Assembly: GCA_964429795.1 (NCBI GenBank)
Contig: CAYSCW010000003.1
Span: 89,072 to 153,071 of the forward strand
DNA: 64,000 nucleotides
DNA from: CAYSCW01 sp964429795
Lineage (GTDB): Bacteria > Acidobacteriota > Aminicenantia > Aminicenantales > Aminicenantaceae
Direction of reading: 5' to 3'
Below, piece after piece: positions 8,401 to 15,927 of this stretch (position 1 is its first letter; each line of letters opens with the position of its first letter). The translations under genes were made by a program, and so were the position numbers. The notes under the pieces were generated by a model. That model was not told where the DNA came from and did not search any database. It saw only the letters and a list, made by a program, of their open reading frames with translations.

Positions 8401-9468
8401 TCACTCCAAGAGGTCCATCAGCTTCTTCTTCAGAACCTCTTCCAGTTTTAACTCCTTGAATCTTTGCAATCTCTGCCGCTGACCCTGGATGAGCTTTTCC
8501 CTTAATTTTCTATGGTGAGCCACCATATCCACAAGCTCGGCCACGTACTCCACTCTTTTGCTTTTAAGCAGAACACCCGCATCCCCCAGAGTGAAAGGCA
8601 CCGCACAACACTCATAGGCGATCACAGGAAGGTCAAAAATCAGGCATTCAATGAAGGGCAAACCGAAGCCCTCGTGTTCACTCATGGAGAGAAAAACATC
8701 GGAGGCCTTGTAGAGAGCAAACATCTCCTCATCAGGAATGTGTCCGGTAAAGCAGATCTCCTCCGGCTTCAGATAGAACTCATCGGCCAAGCGAACGAGG
8801 CTTTCATAATATTTGGGAATAGTTGATGTCTTTCCCACCACGATCAACCTGACTAAGGGGGAGACATATTTCTTGAAATAAAAGGTCACTCGAATCAGGT
8901 CTTCTACCTTCTTGTTAGGAGCAATCCGCCCCACAAAAAGAATATTGGTGCGGTCATCGCGGAAGAGATCATACAGAAACTGGCTGGGTGGTTTCTGGTA
9001 TTTCTCAAAATCCAAAAAAAGAGGAAAGACCTCGGCTCTTTTGAAGCCGAGCTTGAGTATCTCTTGCTGGTTATACTCTGAGTCGGCCAAAACCAGGGAA
9101 ACATGTGGAATCAAAGACTCCAGCTCCTCTCTGCCCCGGCGTGAAATTCTCGCCAGTTCCTGACTGAAATCCAGGAAAAAATCCTGAGGAGTGATGTTAT
9201 GATAGATCATGACTTTTTTACTGGGCAGACTCATGAAGGCCTCGGTCAGCGGTGACGGCAAGGCAAAGTGAAGGATGGTGATATCAGAAGAAGAGGGCTT
9301 GGAAAAAGCTTCAAATAACTCACTTTCCTGTTCAAGGCCTTTATCGCGGGAGATACAATAAATCTGGGACTCATATCCCTGGGAGAGGAAAAAATGTTTC
9401 ATATGGAAGGACGTGTCTCCGATAGCATCTCCCCGATGAAAGGCGGGCAGGAGCTGGTCTACTCTCAT
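8401..9468 (-). CDS. Glycosyltransferase family 4 (copy B')
   Basis: This 355-residue GT-B enzyme begins MRVDQLLPAFHRGDAIGD, followed by KKVMIYHNITPQDFFLDFS. The C-lobe carries ILFVGRIAPNKKVEDLI and SEHEGFGLPFIECLIFDLPV, the EX7E-type motif of GT4/GT1 retaining transferases. Length and motifs match the neighbouring gene at 9465-10532 (355 residues each; both share MIYHNITP, then DSEYN and SEHEGFG), so the two are tandem paralogues. The first 4 bp overlap the end of that gene, indicating translational coupling. Substrate unknown. Confidence 0.88.
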   Translation of the reverse strand: MRVDQLLPAFHRGDAIGDTSFHMKHFFLSQGYESQIYCISRDKGLEQESELFEAFSKPSSSDITILHFALPSPLTEAFMSLPSKKVMIYHNITPQDFFLDFSQELARISRRGREELESLIPHVSLVLADSEYNQQEILKLGFKRAEVFPLFLDFEKYQKPPSQFLYDLFRDDRTNILFVGRIAPNKKVEDLIRVTFYFKKYVSPLVRLIVVGKTSTIPKYYESLVRLADEFYLKPEEICFTGHIPDEEMFALYKASDVFLSMSEHEGFGLPFIECLIFDLPVIAYECCAVPFTLGDAGVLLKSKRVEYVAELVDMVAHHRKLREKLIQGQRQRLQRFKELKLEEVLKKKLMDLLE

Positions 9469-10532
9469 TTTTTGCTCACCTTTTCCACATGCCGCAGCAA
9501 AATCTTCCTGACATTTTCCTTTCTGTACCTCTCTAAGGCCTTCAACTGGGAATCAATCAATCTCTTTTTTAAACCATTCTCCTTGATGATTCTATCCAGA
9601 AGAGATGCTGTTCCCAGGAAATTCTTTTTAAAGAGAAGAAGCCCTCCTCCGTTCATGGTCTCTTCCACAGCTCCCGCAGCGTAAGCCACCACAGGGACCT
9701 TCATGTAGAAAGATTCCACGAGCGGCACGCCAAAGCCCTCGTGCTCACTGAAGCTTAAATAGATGTCTGCTAATCTGTAAAAAGCAATCAATTCGGAAAA
9801 TTCCACATGCCCGGTGAAGTGAACATCTCTCAGACCAAGCCTTGAGAGCAAATCCTGAAGCGCTCCATAATACCTCTCCAATCCTCTGTAATCACCCACC
9901 AACACCAGCTGTGATTGAGAGCTGAAATATTTTTTGTAGAAAAAGAAGGTCTTGATCACATCCTCGAACTTTTTATTGGGTATCAAACGGCCCACATAGA
10001 GGATGGTGGTTTTTCCGTTGGAAAAAACGTCCCGTGTTACCGGATCCCCTTCCTGATCAAACTTTGAAAAATCGAGAAGCAGAGGAAGAATACCGGTCTC
10101 AGAATAGCCCACATCTTCAAGCTCTCTGCGGTTGTATTCGGAGTCTCCAAGAGCCATATCCACCTTGTCCACAAAGAGCCTGATTTCCAGGCGTCCTTTG
10201 TAACACTCTCTGGCCAGAATCCGGTGGTAACCGACGAAGAAGTCATGGGGAGTGATGTTGTGGTAGATCATGATTTTCTTATCCGGGATGCGGAAGAACA
10301 TCTTGGAGAGAGGAGACCCGATGGAAAAATGAAAGATAACTACGTTCTTGGGGGAGCTATATCTTCTGTATTCTCTGAAATCTTTCACGTATCCGGCCAT
10401 GCGGGGATCGTAGAACCGGACGAATATTTCGGAAGGGAAACCTTCCTCCTTGAGGACTTTCTGAATTTCCAGCATCTCATCTGAGATAGCATCGCCGTAA
10501 CTCAGGGATGTGGCAAACTGGTGGACCTCCAC
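9465..10532 (-). CDS. Glycosyltransferase family 4 (copy B)
   Basis: A 355-residue GT-B glycosyltransferase beginning MEVHQFATSLSYGDAISDEM. Visible motifs are KKIMIYHNITPHDFF (N-lobe), ILYVGRLIPNKKFEDVI (donor site) and SEHEGFGVPLVESFYMKVPV. It is the tandem paralogue of the next gene downstream, with which it overlaps by 4 bp, and it overlaps the upstream transferase by one base. All four transferases therefore look translationally coupled. The repeated BB' pair suggests two similar sugar additions or a duplicated processing step; no sugar identity can be read. Confidence 0.88.
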   Translation of the reverse strand: MEVHQFATSLSYGDAISDEMLEIQKVLKEEGFPSEIFVRFYDPRMAGYVKDFREYRRYSSPKNVVIFHFSIGSPLSKMFFRIPDKKIMIYHNITPHDFFVGYHRILARECYKGRLEIRLFVDKVDMALGDSEYNRRELEDVGYSETGILPLLLDFSKFDQEGDPVTRDVFSNGKTTILYVGRLIPNKKFEDVIKTFFFYKKYFSSQSQLVLVGDYRGLERYYGALQDLLSRLGLRDVHFTGHVEFSELIAFYRLADIYLSFSEHEGFGVPLVESFYMKVPVVAYAAGAVEETMNGGGLLLFKKNFLGTASLLDRIIKENGLKKRLIDSQLKALERYRKENVRKILLRHVEKVSKK

Positions 10533-11707
10533 TATTCCTCCTTCTCCAGCCGTTCAACAAGGGAGAGGTATTTTTGCTCGATGGTCTCCCAAGTGTAATG
10601 ATGCATGAAGTATTGGCGTCCGTTTTTCCCCATCGCTCTCCGCAATCGGGGAGAGGAGAGGAGCAAAGTCAAGGCCTCTTCGAATTCCTCGTAATTCTCA
10701 TAGAAAAATCCGGCGTTGCTCCTCAGACATTGCCCCTTGAGAACATCGCATCTTCCATTGGCCAAAACAGGCTTTTCTGCGGCCCAGGCCTCCAGAGTCA
10801 CCATGGAAAGACTCTCAAAAAAAGATGGCATAACCAGAAGCAATGACCCATCCAGAGCAGAAAATTTCATCTCATCGGATAAAAAGCCCAGATGGTGAAT
10901 ATCAGGATGGGGAGGGATGTCCAAAATAGTGCTTCCGATCAATACCAGTTTGATCGGCAAGCCTGTCTCTCTCTTAAAGAAGAGAAAAAAATCGAAGAGC
11001 TCGTCACAGCCTTTGTTCTCATCGATTCTTCCGATGTAGATGACATAGTCGCCGTCAATTCTATACTTTTTACGAAACTTTTGACTGGAAAAATGGGATG
11101 GAATCTCTGCTCCCACACCGACCACATCGCCAGGGATATGGTCATTGCAGGAAAGAGCGTTTATCATCTCCCTTTCTTCTTTGGAATTATAGACAATTGC
11201 CCGGGGCATCCTGAATAAATCCTTGAATATGTTGAGTTGAATCACGGGATCCTTCTCAGCGGTAGGAACCAGAATGCCTTTCTGGGGAACAGCATGGATT
11301 CCCCAGTAGGAATGGTAATAACGGTAGCTGAAGAAAACAAAGTAATCGTAATCATCCTGATGGTCTTTTATGTATTGGATAAGGGGAGGAGAGGAAGGGC
11401 CTTCTTCTTCCAGCCACCTCAATTCGTCTTCTATCCTGTGTTCGTTCTCTACAATAAATTTTTGGATTCGTCCGAACTTAACCGGATCCCTGGTTTTGGA
11501 CACAGAAAACCTTCTCACCGGAATCCCGTTGATGACCTCCAGCCCCTTGGGGTAGTGATTCTTCCAGGTGATGTAGTCAAAAGCCCTGGTGGTCAAAGCC
11601 TCGACTTCCCAGTGTTTCCTCATGTGTTCAGCAACCCAGCGACAGTGGAGCTCTGCCCCGCCGCTGATCTCCATTCCATATCTCTGGCAGACAAAGGCGA
11701 CTTTCAT
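10532..11707 (-). CDS. Glycosyltransferase family 4 (copy A)
   Basis: A 391-residue GT-B enzyme beginning MKVAFVCQRYGMEISGGAEL. The donor-site segment is YIGRIDENKGCDELFDF and the acidic motif region is FFESLSMVTLEAWAAEKPVLANG. It ends with RRAMGKNGRQYFMHHYTW, nearly the same as the A' copy at 7225-8394 (RRAMGKNGLRYVQEHYSW). The start overlaps the end of the upstream coiled-coil gene by 4 bp. Likely role: first transferase in a surface-glycan assembly set. No polymerase, flippase or priming transferase is present in the window, so the pathway continues elsewhere. Confidence 0.88.
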   Translation of the reverse strand: MKVAFVCQRYGMEISGGAELHCRWVAEHMRKHWEVEALTTRAFDYITWKNHYPKGLEVINGIPVRRFSVSKTRDPVKFGRIQKFIVENEHRIEDELRWLEEEGPSSPPLIQYIKDHQDDYDYFVFFSYRYYHSYWGIHAVPQKGILVPTAEKDPVIQLNIFKDLFRMPRAIVYNSKEEREMINALSCNDHIPGDVVGVGAEIPSHFSSQKFRKKYRIDGDYVIYIGRIDENKGCDELFDFFLFFKRETGLPIKLVLIGSTILDIPPHPDIHHLGFLSDEMKFSALDGSLLLVMPSFFESLSMVTLEAWAAEKPVLANGRCDVLKGQCLRSNAGFFYENYEEFEEALTLLLSSPRLRRAMGKNGRQYFMHHYTWETIEQKYLSLVERLEKEE

Positions 11708-12258
11708 TTGAGGATCTGTTTCTCCACAGCTCTTTCCCTCTTGCCCAGAAACTCAAAATCTTTTTCCATGATGCGCGTTTTTAGCCTCAAGTTCTCCTCT
11801 TCGATCTTCAACTTGGTAAGCTCAACCACAATGTTATGAGAAAGGCTATGAAGGAGTTTTGTGTACTCCATCGCTCTTTTTAGTCTCTGGTCTACCTCAT
11901 CAATCGAAGCCGACAAAAAATCCAACCGTCTGTTTGTCTGATCAAGGATCAACACGGTTTCCCTGAATTGGGCATAAACGGGAAAAATGAGCAATTTGAT
12001 GAGCGGAGAGAACGGCTTGGTGAGTTTTAGAAGAATTCGCTTCATCTTGGCCTTTATTCCTGAGGTTTCGTATTGTTCCAGAACAGAAGGACTGGTTTTG
12101 GCTGGGGAATATTCTCTCCGGAATTCCTTCCGAGCCCCCTTTGGCCTCTGAGCTATTTTCTTCTTGATCTGGTCCATGATATTCGCCACATCGATGTTTT
12201 CATAATCAATCTTTATCTCTCCCTCTTTGTATTTTCTCCCTTTTTCTTCCTTATTCAT
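11704..12258 (-). CDS. Coiled-coil protein at the head of a glycosyltransferase operon
   Basis: This 184-residue protein matches no enzyme family I recognise. Near the N-terminus it has YENIDVANIMDQIKKKI, a short motif I have seen at the start of proteins in polysaccharide gene clusters. A basic linker follows (residues about 35-75). Next comes a short hydrophobic segment FSPLIKLLIFPVYAQF around residue 90 that could touch the membrane without clearly spanning it. The remainder is a long heptad-rich helix (QTNRRLDFLSASIDEVDQR onward). This organisation suggests a scaffold holding the four downstream transferases near the inner membrane; that is inference. It overlaps the next gene by 4 bp. 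Confidence 0.7.
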   Translation of the reverse strand: MNKEEKGRKYKEGEIKIDYENIDVANIMDQIKKKIAQRPKGARKEFRREYSPAKTSPSVLEQYETSGIKAKMKRILLKLTKPFSPLIKLLIFPVYAQFRETVLILDQTNRRLDFLSASIDEVDQRLKRAMEYTKLLHSLSHNIVVELTKLKIEEENLRLKTRIMEKDFEFLGKRERAVEKQILK

Positions 12259-12287
12259 GGTTATCCCTCCAGGAATGGCGAGCTTTT

Positions 12288-12497
12288 TTATTTATTCTTG
12301 AAGAGGAAATTCTCATAGATGCTCTGCACATCCTGAATATCAGGAAGAGCACGGAGTTTCATCTCCTTGATTTCTCTGATTTCCCGCTCTGTCAAGAGTC
12401 CTTCCCTCTTCTTGTCGTCTATCTTCTTCTTAATCTCCTCCAAAATCCTCTTCTTTTCTTTTTCATCCAAGCATTTTATTTCAAAGAAATCAGTCAT
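12288..12497 (-). CDS. Small charged helical protein, unknown function
   Basis: A 69-residue protein that is almost entirely charged and predicted helical (EKEKKRILEEIKKKIDDKK, then LLTEREIREIKEMKLRALPD), ending LFKNK. AAGGGGGAAAG upstream of the ATG supports translation. It is the first gene of the glycosyltransferase operon, 29 bp before the coiled-coil gene. No family is recognised. Reading frame, ribosome site and position support a real small gene. Confidence 0.6.
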   Translation of the reverse strand: MTDFFEIKCLDEKEKKRILEEIKKKIDDKKREGLLTEREIREIKEMKLRALPDIQDVQSIYENFLFKNK

Positions 12498-12580
12498 TGC
12501 TTTCCCCCTTGTTTTGTGTCATCGGTAAGCTTTTATCCTGTGATTGCCTTTCCAAGAGAGGCATTTTAATCCATTTGAAG

Positions 12581-12842
12581 GGGGACAGGCAACTTTTTTC
12601 ATTAAACATCTCCATTTTCGCCATAGAGGTGAGGACTGGGGGGTCGTCAGCACGCTGATTTTCCCCAGCGAGAAAAATCAGCTCCCGTTCGGACTTCGCT
12701 CTTCTCTCCTACGGAGAGAAACCGTGCCCGCTCAGTCCTCACAGGGGCTTCCTCACCCCCCAGCCCTCACCGTTTTCACACATTCAATTATATCTGTACT
12801 GATCATCCTTCTGGAAATGCTTGATAAAAGCAGCCTGTCCCC
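12581..12842. repeat. Nested inverted-repeat element with GGGGACAGGC ends (REP/RAYT-like)
   Basis: The outer ends GGGGACAGGC (12581-12590) and GCCTGTCCCC (12833-12842) are perfect inverted repeats. Inside, a 17-bp arm at 12628-12644 pairs with 12755-12771 with one mismatch, and its inner part can alternatively pair with CAGTCCTCAC (12733-12742). Two smaller perfect hairpins lie within: GCTGATTTT/AAAATCAGC (12654-12662/12674-12682) and TTCTCTCC-TAC-GGAGAGAA (12702-12720). There is no reading frame. This occupies most of the 412-bp gap between the glycosyltransferase operon and the LOG-like gene. Ends of the GGGGAC type are known from REP palindromes mobilised by RAYT transposases. Confidence 0.65.
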
Positions 12843-12909
12843 ATTCTATTTGAAATGATCGTCTGTCTGTGCTAATTAAGTTAGAGTTCATATGGATTGA
12901 GGAAAAAGG

Positions 12910-13371
12910 ATGAATGAGCTTAAGAAAAAACTGAGAATAGGAGTTATCGGAGGAGCGAATCCTTCTCAAGGATCGTATAACCTTGCCCTGAAGGTGGGCA
13001 GACTGATTGCTGAGAACGATGCCATCCTCATCTGCGGAGGCCTCGGCGGGGTCATGGAAGCTTCATCCCGGGGAGCCAAGGAAGCAGGAGGCGTGACCGT
13101 GGGGATTCTTCCGGGGAACTCAAAGCTTGATGCCAATCCCCATATCGATCTCGCCATCACCACCGGACTGGGCTACGCCAGAAATTCCCTGGTGGCCATG
13201 AACTCAGATGTCATTATTGCCGTGGACGGACAGTACGGAACTTTAACCGAAATCGCCTACGGATTCATCTACGGAAAGAAAGTCATCGGGCTGGGAACAT
13301 GGGATATCCGGGGAGTTATCAAAGCGGGCACGGCTGAGGAAGCCGTGAAGCTTGCTTTGGGCAATCCATGA
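12910..13371 (+). CDS. TIGR00725/LOG-like Rossmann nucleotide-binding protein
   Basis: The protein has 153 residues and the compact Rossmann-like fold of the LOG/TIGR00725 group: RIGVIGGANPS at the N-terminus, ICGGLGGVMEASSRGAKEAG, GILPGNSKLDAN, and a C-terminal AVDGQYGTLTEIAYGF in place of the PGGxGTxxE motif of true LOG phosphoribohydrolases. Members are often annotated as putative lysine decarboxylase, which is misleading. The likely activity is nucleotide or nucleoside-phosphate binding; the physiological role is unknown. The start at 12910 follows GAGGAAAAAGG. It is transcribed in the same direction as truA, 124 bp upstream of it. Confidence 0.85.
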   Translation: MNELKKKLRIGVIGGANPSQGSYNLALKVGRLIAENDAILICGGLGGVMEASSRGAKEAGGVTVGILPGNSKLDANPHIDLAITTGLGYARNSLVAMNSDVIIAVDGQYGTLTEIAYGFIYGKKVIGLGTWDIRGVIKAGTAEEAVKLALGNP

Positions 13372-13495
13372 TTCTTCCCCTCTCCAATTTTGGAACAAGA
13401 TGAGGAATCGAGACAAGAAACAAGCCAAAAAAGAAATTTCCAAGACACTGTCTGCGAAGAGGTAAATAGGAGAAAATAGAGGGAGGTATTTTAAA

Positions 13496-14227
13496 ATGCC
13501 CCAGAACTATAAGCTCGTCTTCAGCTATGACGGAACAGATTTCCACGGCTGGCAACGGCAGCCCCGAAAACGGACTGTTCAAGGCGTGATCGAGGATTTG
13601 CTGGAGAGAATCGTCCATAAGAGAACACCTGTCACAGGTGCAGGAAGGACAGATGCGGGCGTCCATGCTCAAGGCCAAGTCGCTCACTTCAAGGTCAAAA
13701 CCAGTATGAAGGAAGAAGAGCTCTGCCGGGCCCTGAATTCTCTGCTGCCCCCTGATGTGCGGGTTGTTTCTCTGGCGAAAGCCGACCCCGACTTCCACGC
13801 CCGAAAAATGGCTCACTCCAAAATCTATCAATACCGCATATTTAACTCTCCCCGCATCACCCCCTTCCTCATCCGCTATGTCCACCAGTGGTCCTCTCCC
13901 CTTGATATCACTCAGATGAAAAAGGCCGCTTCCCTCTTCATCAGGGAAGCCGACTTTTCTGGCTTTTCATCCAACAGGTTTCTCTATCCAGTAAGGAAGG
14001 TCCTCTCTTCTGATATAACAAAAAAGAGTCATGAAATCACCTACACCGTGGAGGCCAATGGATTCTTAAGATACATGGTCAGGACCATGGTGGGGACTCT
14101 GCTGGAAATAGGCAGAGGAAAATTCCCTCCTTCGATCATCGATGAAATCTTCGAAGAGAAGCAGCGTTCCCTGGCCGGTCCTACAGCCCCAGCCAAGGGA
14201 CTATGCCTGATGAAGGTGATCTACTGA
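13496..14227 (+). CDS. truA: tRNA pseudouridine(38-40) synthase TruA
   Basis: The protein has 243 residues, the normal TruA length. The N-terminal YDGTDFHGWQRQ and the catalytic GAGRTDAGVHA motif (residues 48-58, nucleophile Asp53) are intact. SKIYQYRIFN, DFSGFSS and a C-terminal FLRYMVRTMVGTLLEIGRGK follow in the family order. TruA makes pseudouridine at positions 38-40 of the tRNA anticodon arm. GGGAGGT eight bases upstream sets the start. The last 7 bp overlap the convergent rimI gene. Confidence 0.96.
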   Translation: MPQNYKLVFSYDGTDFHGWQRQPRKRTVQGVIEDLLERIVHKRTPVTGAGRTDAGVHAQGQVAHFKVKTSMKEEELCRALNSLLPPDVRVVSLAKADPDFHARKMAHSKIYQYRIFNSPRITPFLIRYVHQWSSPLDITQMKKAASLFIREADFSGFSSNRFLYPVRKVLSSDITKKSHEITYTVEANGFLRYMVRTMVGTLLEIGRGKFPPSIIDEIFEEKQRSLAGPTAPAKGLCLMKVIY

Positions 14228-14655
14228 ACAAGGCGCCTTCCCATGATGATGGCGTGTTCCTCGGGATTCCGGTAATAGTCCTTCCTTATGCCCACTATTT
14301 CAAAATCCAATTTTCTGTACAGGTTCAGAGCTGCCGTGTTGGAAGGTCTAACCTCTAAAAAAATGAATTTTGTTCTGTTTTTTCTCAATTGAGACAGCAG
14401 TTGTCTCAACACCGTCTCTCCGATACCCATTCTTCTGTAATCTGGGTGGATGGCGATATTACTGATCTGAACCTCCTTATTCAGGGTCCAGTAAATGAAA
14501 TAGCCGATAATCCTCTTCTCGATGCTGTGAATAATGACATAAGGATGAGAGACCGGATAGTTGTGGATCTCACCAAGAAAGGCGGATTCATGCCAGGGAT
14601 TGGTGAATGAGACCCTCTCGATTGCCCACACTTCAGGCACATCGTCATCCATCAT
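14221..14655 (-). CDS. rimI: Ribosomal protein S18-alanine N-acetyltransferase RimI
   Basis: A 144-residue GNAT acetyltransferase. The acetyl-CoA binding loop is HPDYRRMGIGETVLRQLL, preceded by the VQISNIAIHP strand and followed by LEVRPSNTAALNLYRKLDFE, which is characteristic of RimI. It acetylates the N-terminal alanine of ribosomal protein S18, and in many bacteria it is encoded beside tsaB, as here (40 bp downstream of it). The 3' end overlaps truA on the other strand. Confidence 0.9.
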   Translation of the reverse strand: MMDDDVPEVWAIERVSFTNPWHESAFLGEIHNYPVSHPYVIIHSIEKRIIGYFIYWTLNKEVQISNIAIHPDYRRMGIGETVLRQLLSQLRKNRTKFIFLEVRPSNTAALNLYRKLDFEIVGIRKDYYRNPEEHAIIMGRRLVQ

Positions 14656-14695
14656 CTTCCTGAAATAAAAGAAGTTCTGTGGAAATTTTTCTCCC

Positions 14696-15376
14696 TTAAT
14701 CTTTCTCCTCCGCCTGCGACTTCCTAAAATAGAGAGGCCGGACCTGGCGAAAATCTTTGCCTTTGTTATCCCTCAGCATCTGGTATCCCAATAGCCCAAT
14801 CTCATGGGCGATAAAAAGGGAACGCGAAGATAGTCGCGCTTTATCCTTGAAATATTGAAAAATTTTCTCTTTGTAAACATCGACTCCGCTCCCGATAAAA
14901 TGAATGACTCGGTGCGAAGGAAGAAGAGAGAAGAAACGGTCAGGGGAATAGGCTCCCTGAGGAACAATCTCATTCAGCTTTTTTCCCCTTGATTCGAAAA
15001 GACCTGCATAGATTTCTCCTTTCTTCGCATCCAGGAGCGGGGAAAGGAGGCGCTTTTGAGGGTCCTTCAGTTTGAGAGCCAATGCCTCCAGGGTAGATAC
15101 CGGAGCAATCGGTTTTCCCGAAGCCCAGCCAAATGATTTGATCGTGCTCAAACCGATCCGAATCCCTGTAAAAGAGCCCGGCCCGACAGAAAGGGCATAG
15201 CCATCGACATCCTGGATATCAAGGCTGTTGCTCTCCAGGATAAAATCAATAGCAGGAAGGAGCTTCTCTGAATGGGTCATGGGAGATTCCAGGTTAACCT
15301 CAGCCAGAAGCGTTGTCTTTCTCAACAGGGCCACAGAGCCCGAGAACGTGGTTGTATCCACGGCCAGGATAAGCAT
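14696..15376 (-). CDS. tsaB: tRNA threonylcarbamoyladenosine biosynthesis protein TsaB
   Basis: A 226-residue ASKHA-fold protein beginning MLILAVDTTTFSGSVAL. It contains SPMTHSEKLLPAIDFILE and the family-defining ALSVGPGSFTGIRIGLSTIK. TsaB lacks the catalytic metal site of TsaD and acts as its partner in making N6-threonylcarbamoyl-adenosine at tRNA position 37 with TsaE. Slightly shorter at the C-terminus than E. coli TsaB but complete in motifs. It lies only 10 bp after the second LeuD-type gene, so it is the first housekeeping gene at the 3' end of the citrate-type cluster. Confidence 0.93.
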   Translation of the reverse strand: MLILAVDTTTFSGSVALLRKTTLLAEVNLESPMTHSEKLLPAIDFILESNSLDIQDVDGYALSVGPGSFTGIRIGLSTIKSFGWASGKPIAPVSTLEALALKLKDPQKRLLSPLLDAKKGEIYAGLFESRGKKLNEIVPQGAYSPDRFFSLLPSHRVIHFIGSGVDVYKEKIFQYFKDKARLSSRSLFIAHEIGLLGYQMLRDNKGKDFRQVRPLYFRKSQAEEKD

Positions 15377-15386
15377 AAATGATTAC

Positions 15387-15926
15387 CTATTTGATGGTTT
15401 TCCCATAGTCGAAAAGACCTCCAGCCATAAAAATATCACATTGAACCTGACTCATGGGATTAAATTGAAAGATGATATTTTTGGTGATGTTTCTTCCCGA
15501 ACTTTTTCGAAAGTCGATTTCAACCAGGTCTCCTGTCTCCAAGCCCTTCTGAGCCACTAACTCTTCAAGCTGGGGACCCCTCAGGAGAGGGAAACCCGAA
15601 TTGATTGCATTCCGGAAGTAGATGGCCCCGAAGGAAGGCGCAAGAATGCATCTGATTTTCAATGAAATGAAGCAATCCACAGCCTGTTGACGAGATGAGC
15701 CTGCCCCAAAATTTCTTCCGGCAACGATGATGTCTCCGGACCTGGCTTTTTGGGCGAAATCCTTCCATCCTTCCAGATTTCCCATGGCATATTGTCCCAT
15801 CTCGGAAAGCTCAGTGATATGAAGAAAGGCGTTGTGATAGATCTGGTCGGTATCGATGTCCGCGATCAATTTTCCCTCTTCGTCCAAAATAACCCAGATC
15901 CTTCCTTGATGAATCGTGCTTTTCAT
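15387..15926 (-). CDS. LeuD/aconitase-type hydro-lyase small subunit (second set)
   Basis: From ATG 15926 (one base after the LeuC-type stop) the protein has 179 residues. The longer in-frame reading up to 16028 would run deep into the large-subunit gene and is rejected. The swivel-domain motifs are clear: IDTDQIYHNAF, IIVAGRNFGAGSSRQQAVDCF, and APSFGAIYFRNAINSGFPLL. In this family the small subunit carries the loop that selects the substrate (isopropylmalate, homoaconitate, citrate, dimethylmaleate). The loop here, between IDTDQIYHN and ITELSEMGQY, differs from the first set (IIFPGKYTYSILEP), so the two sets probably differ in substrate. Confidence 0.85.
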   Translation of the reverse strand: MKSTIHQGRIWVILDEEGKLIADIDTDQIYHNAFLHITELSEMGQYAMGNLEGWKDFAQKARSGDIIVAGRNFGAGSSRQQAVDCFISLKIRCILAPSFGAIYFRNAINSGFPLLRGPQLEELVAQKGLETGDLVEIDFRKSSGRNITKNIIFQFNPMSQVQCDIFMAGGLFDYGKTIK

Positions 15927-15927
15927 C

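Noticed and set aside
13400..13465. 21-codon basic peptide between the LOG-like gene and truA
   Set aside because: Weak ribosome site and too short to support without conservation data.
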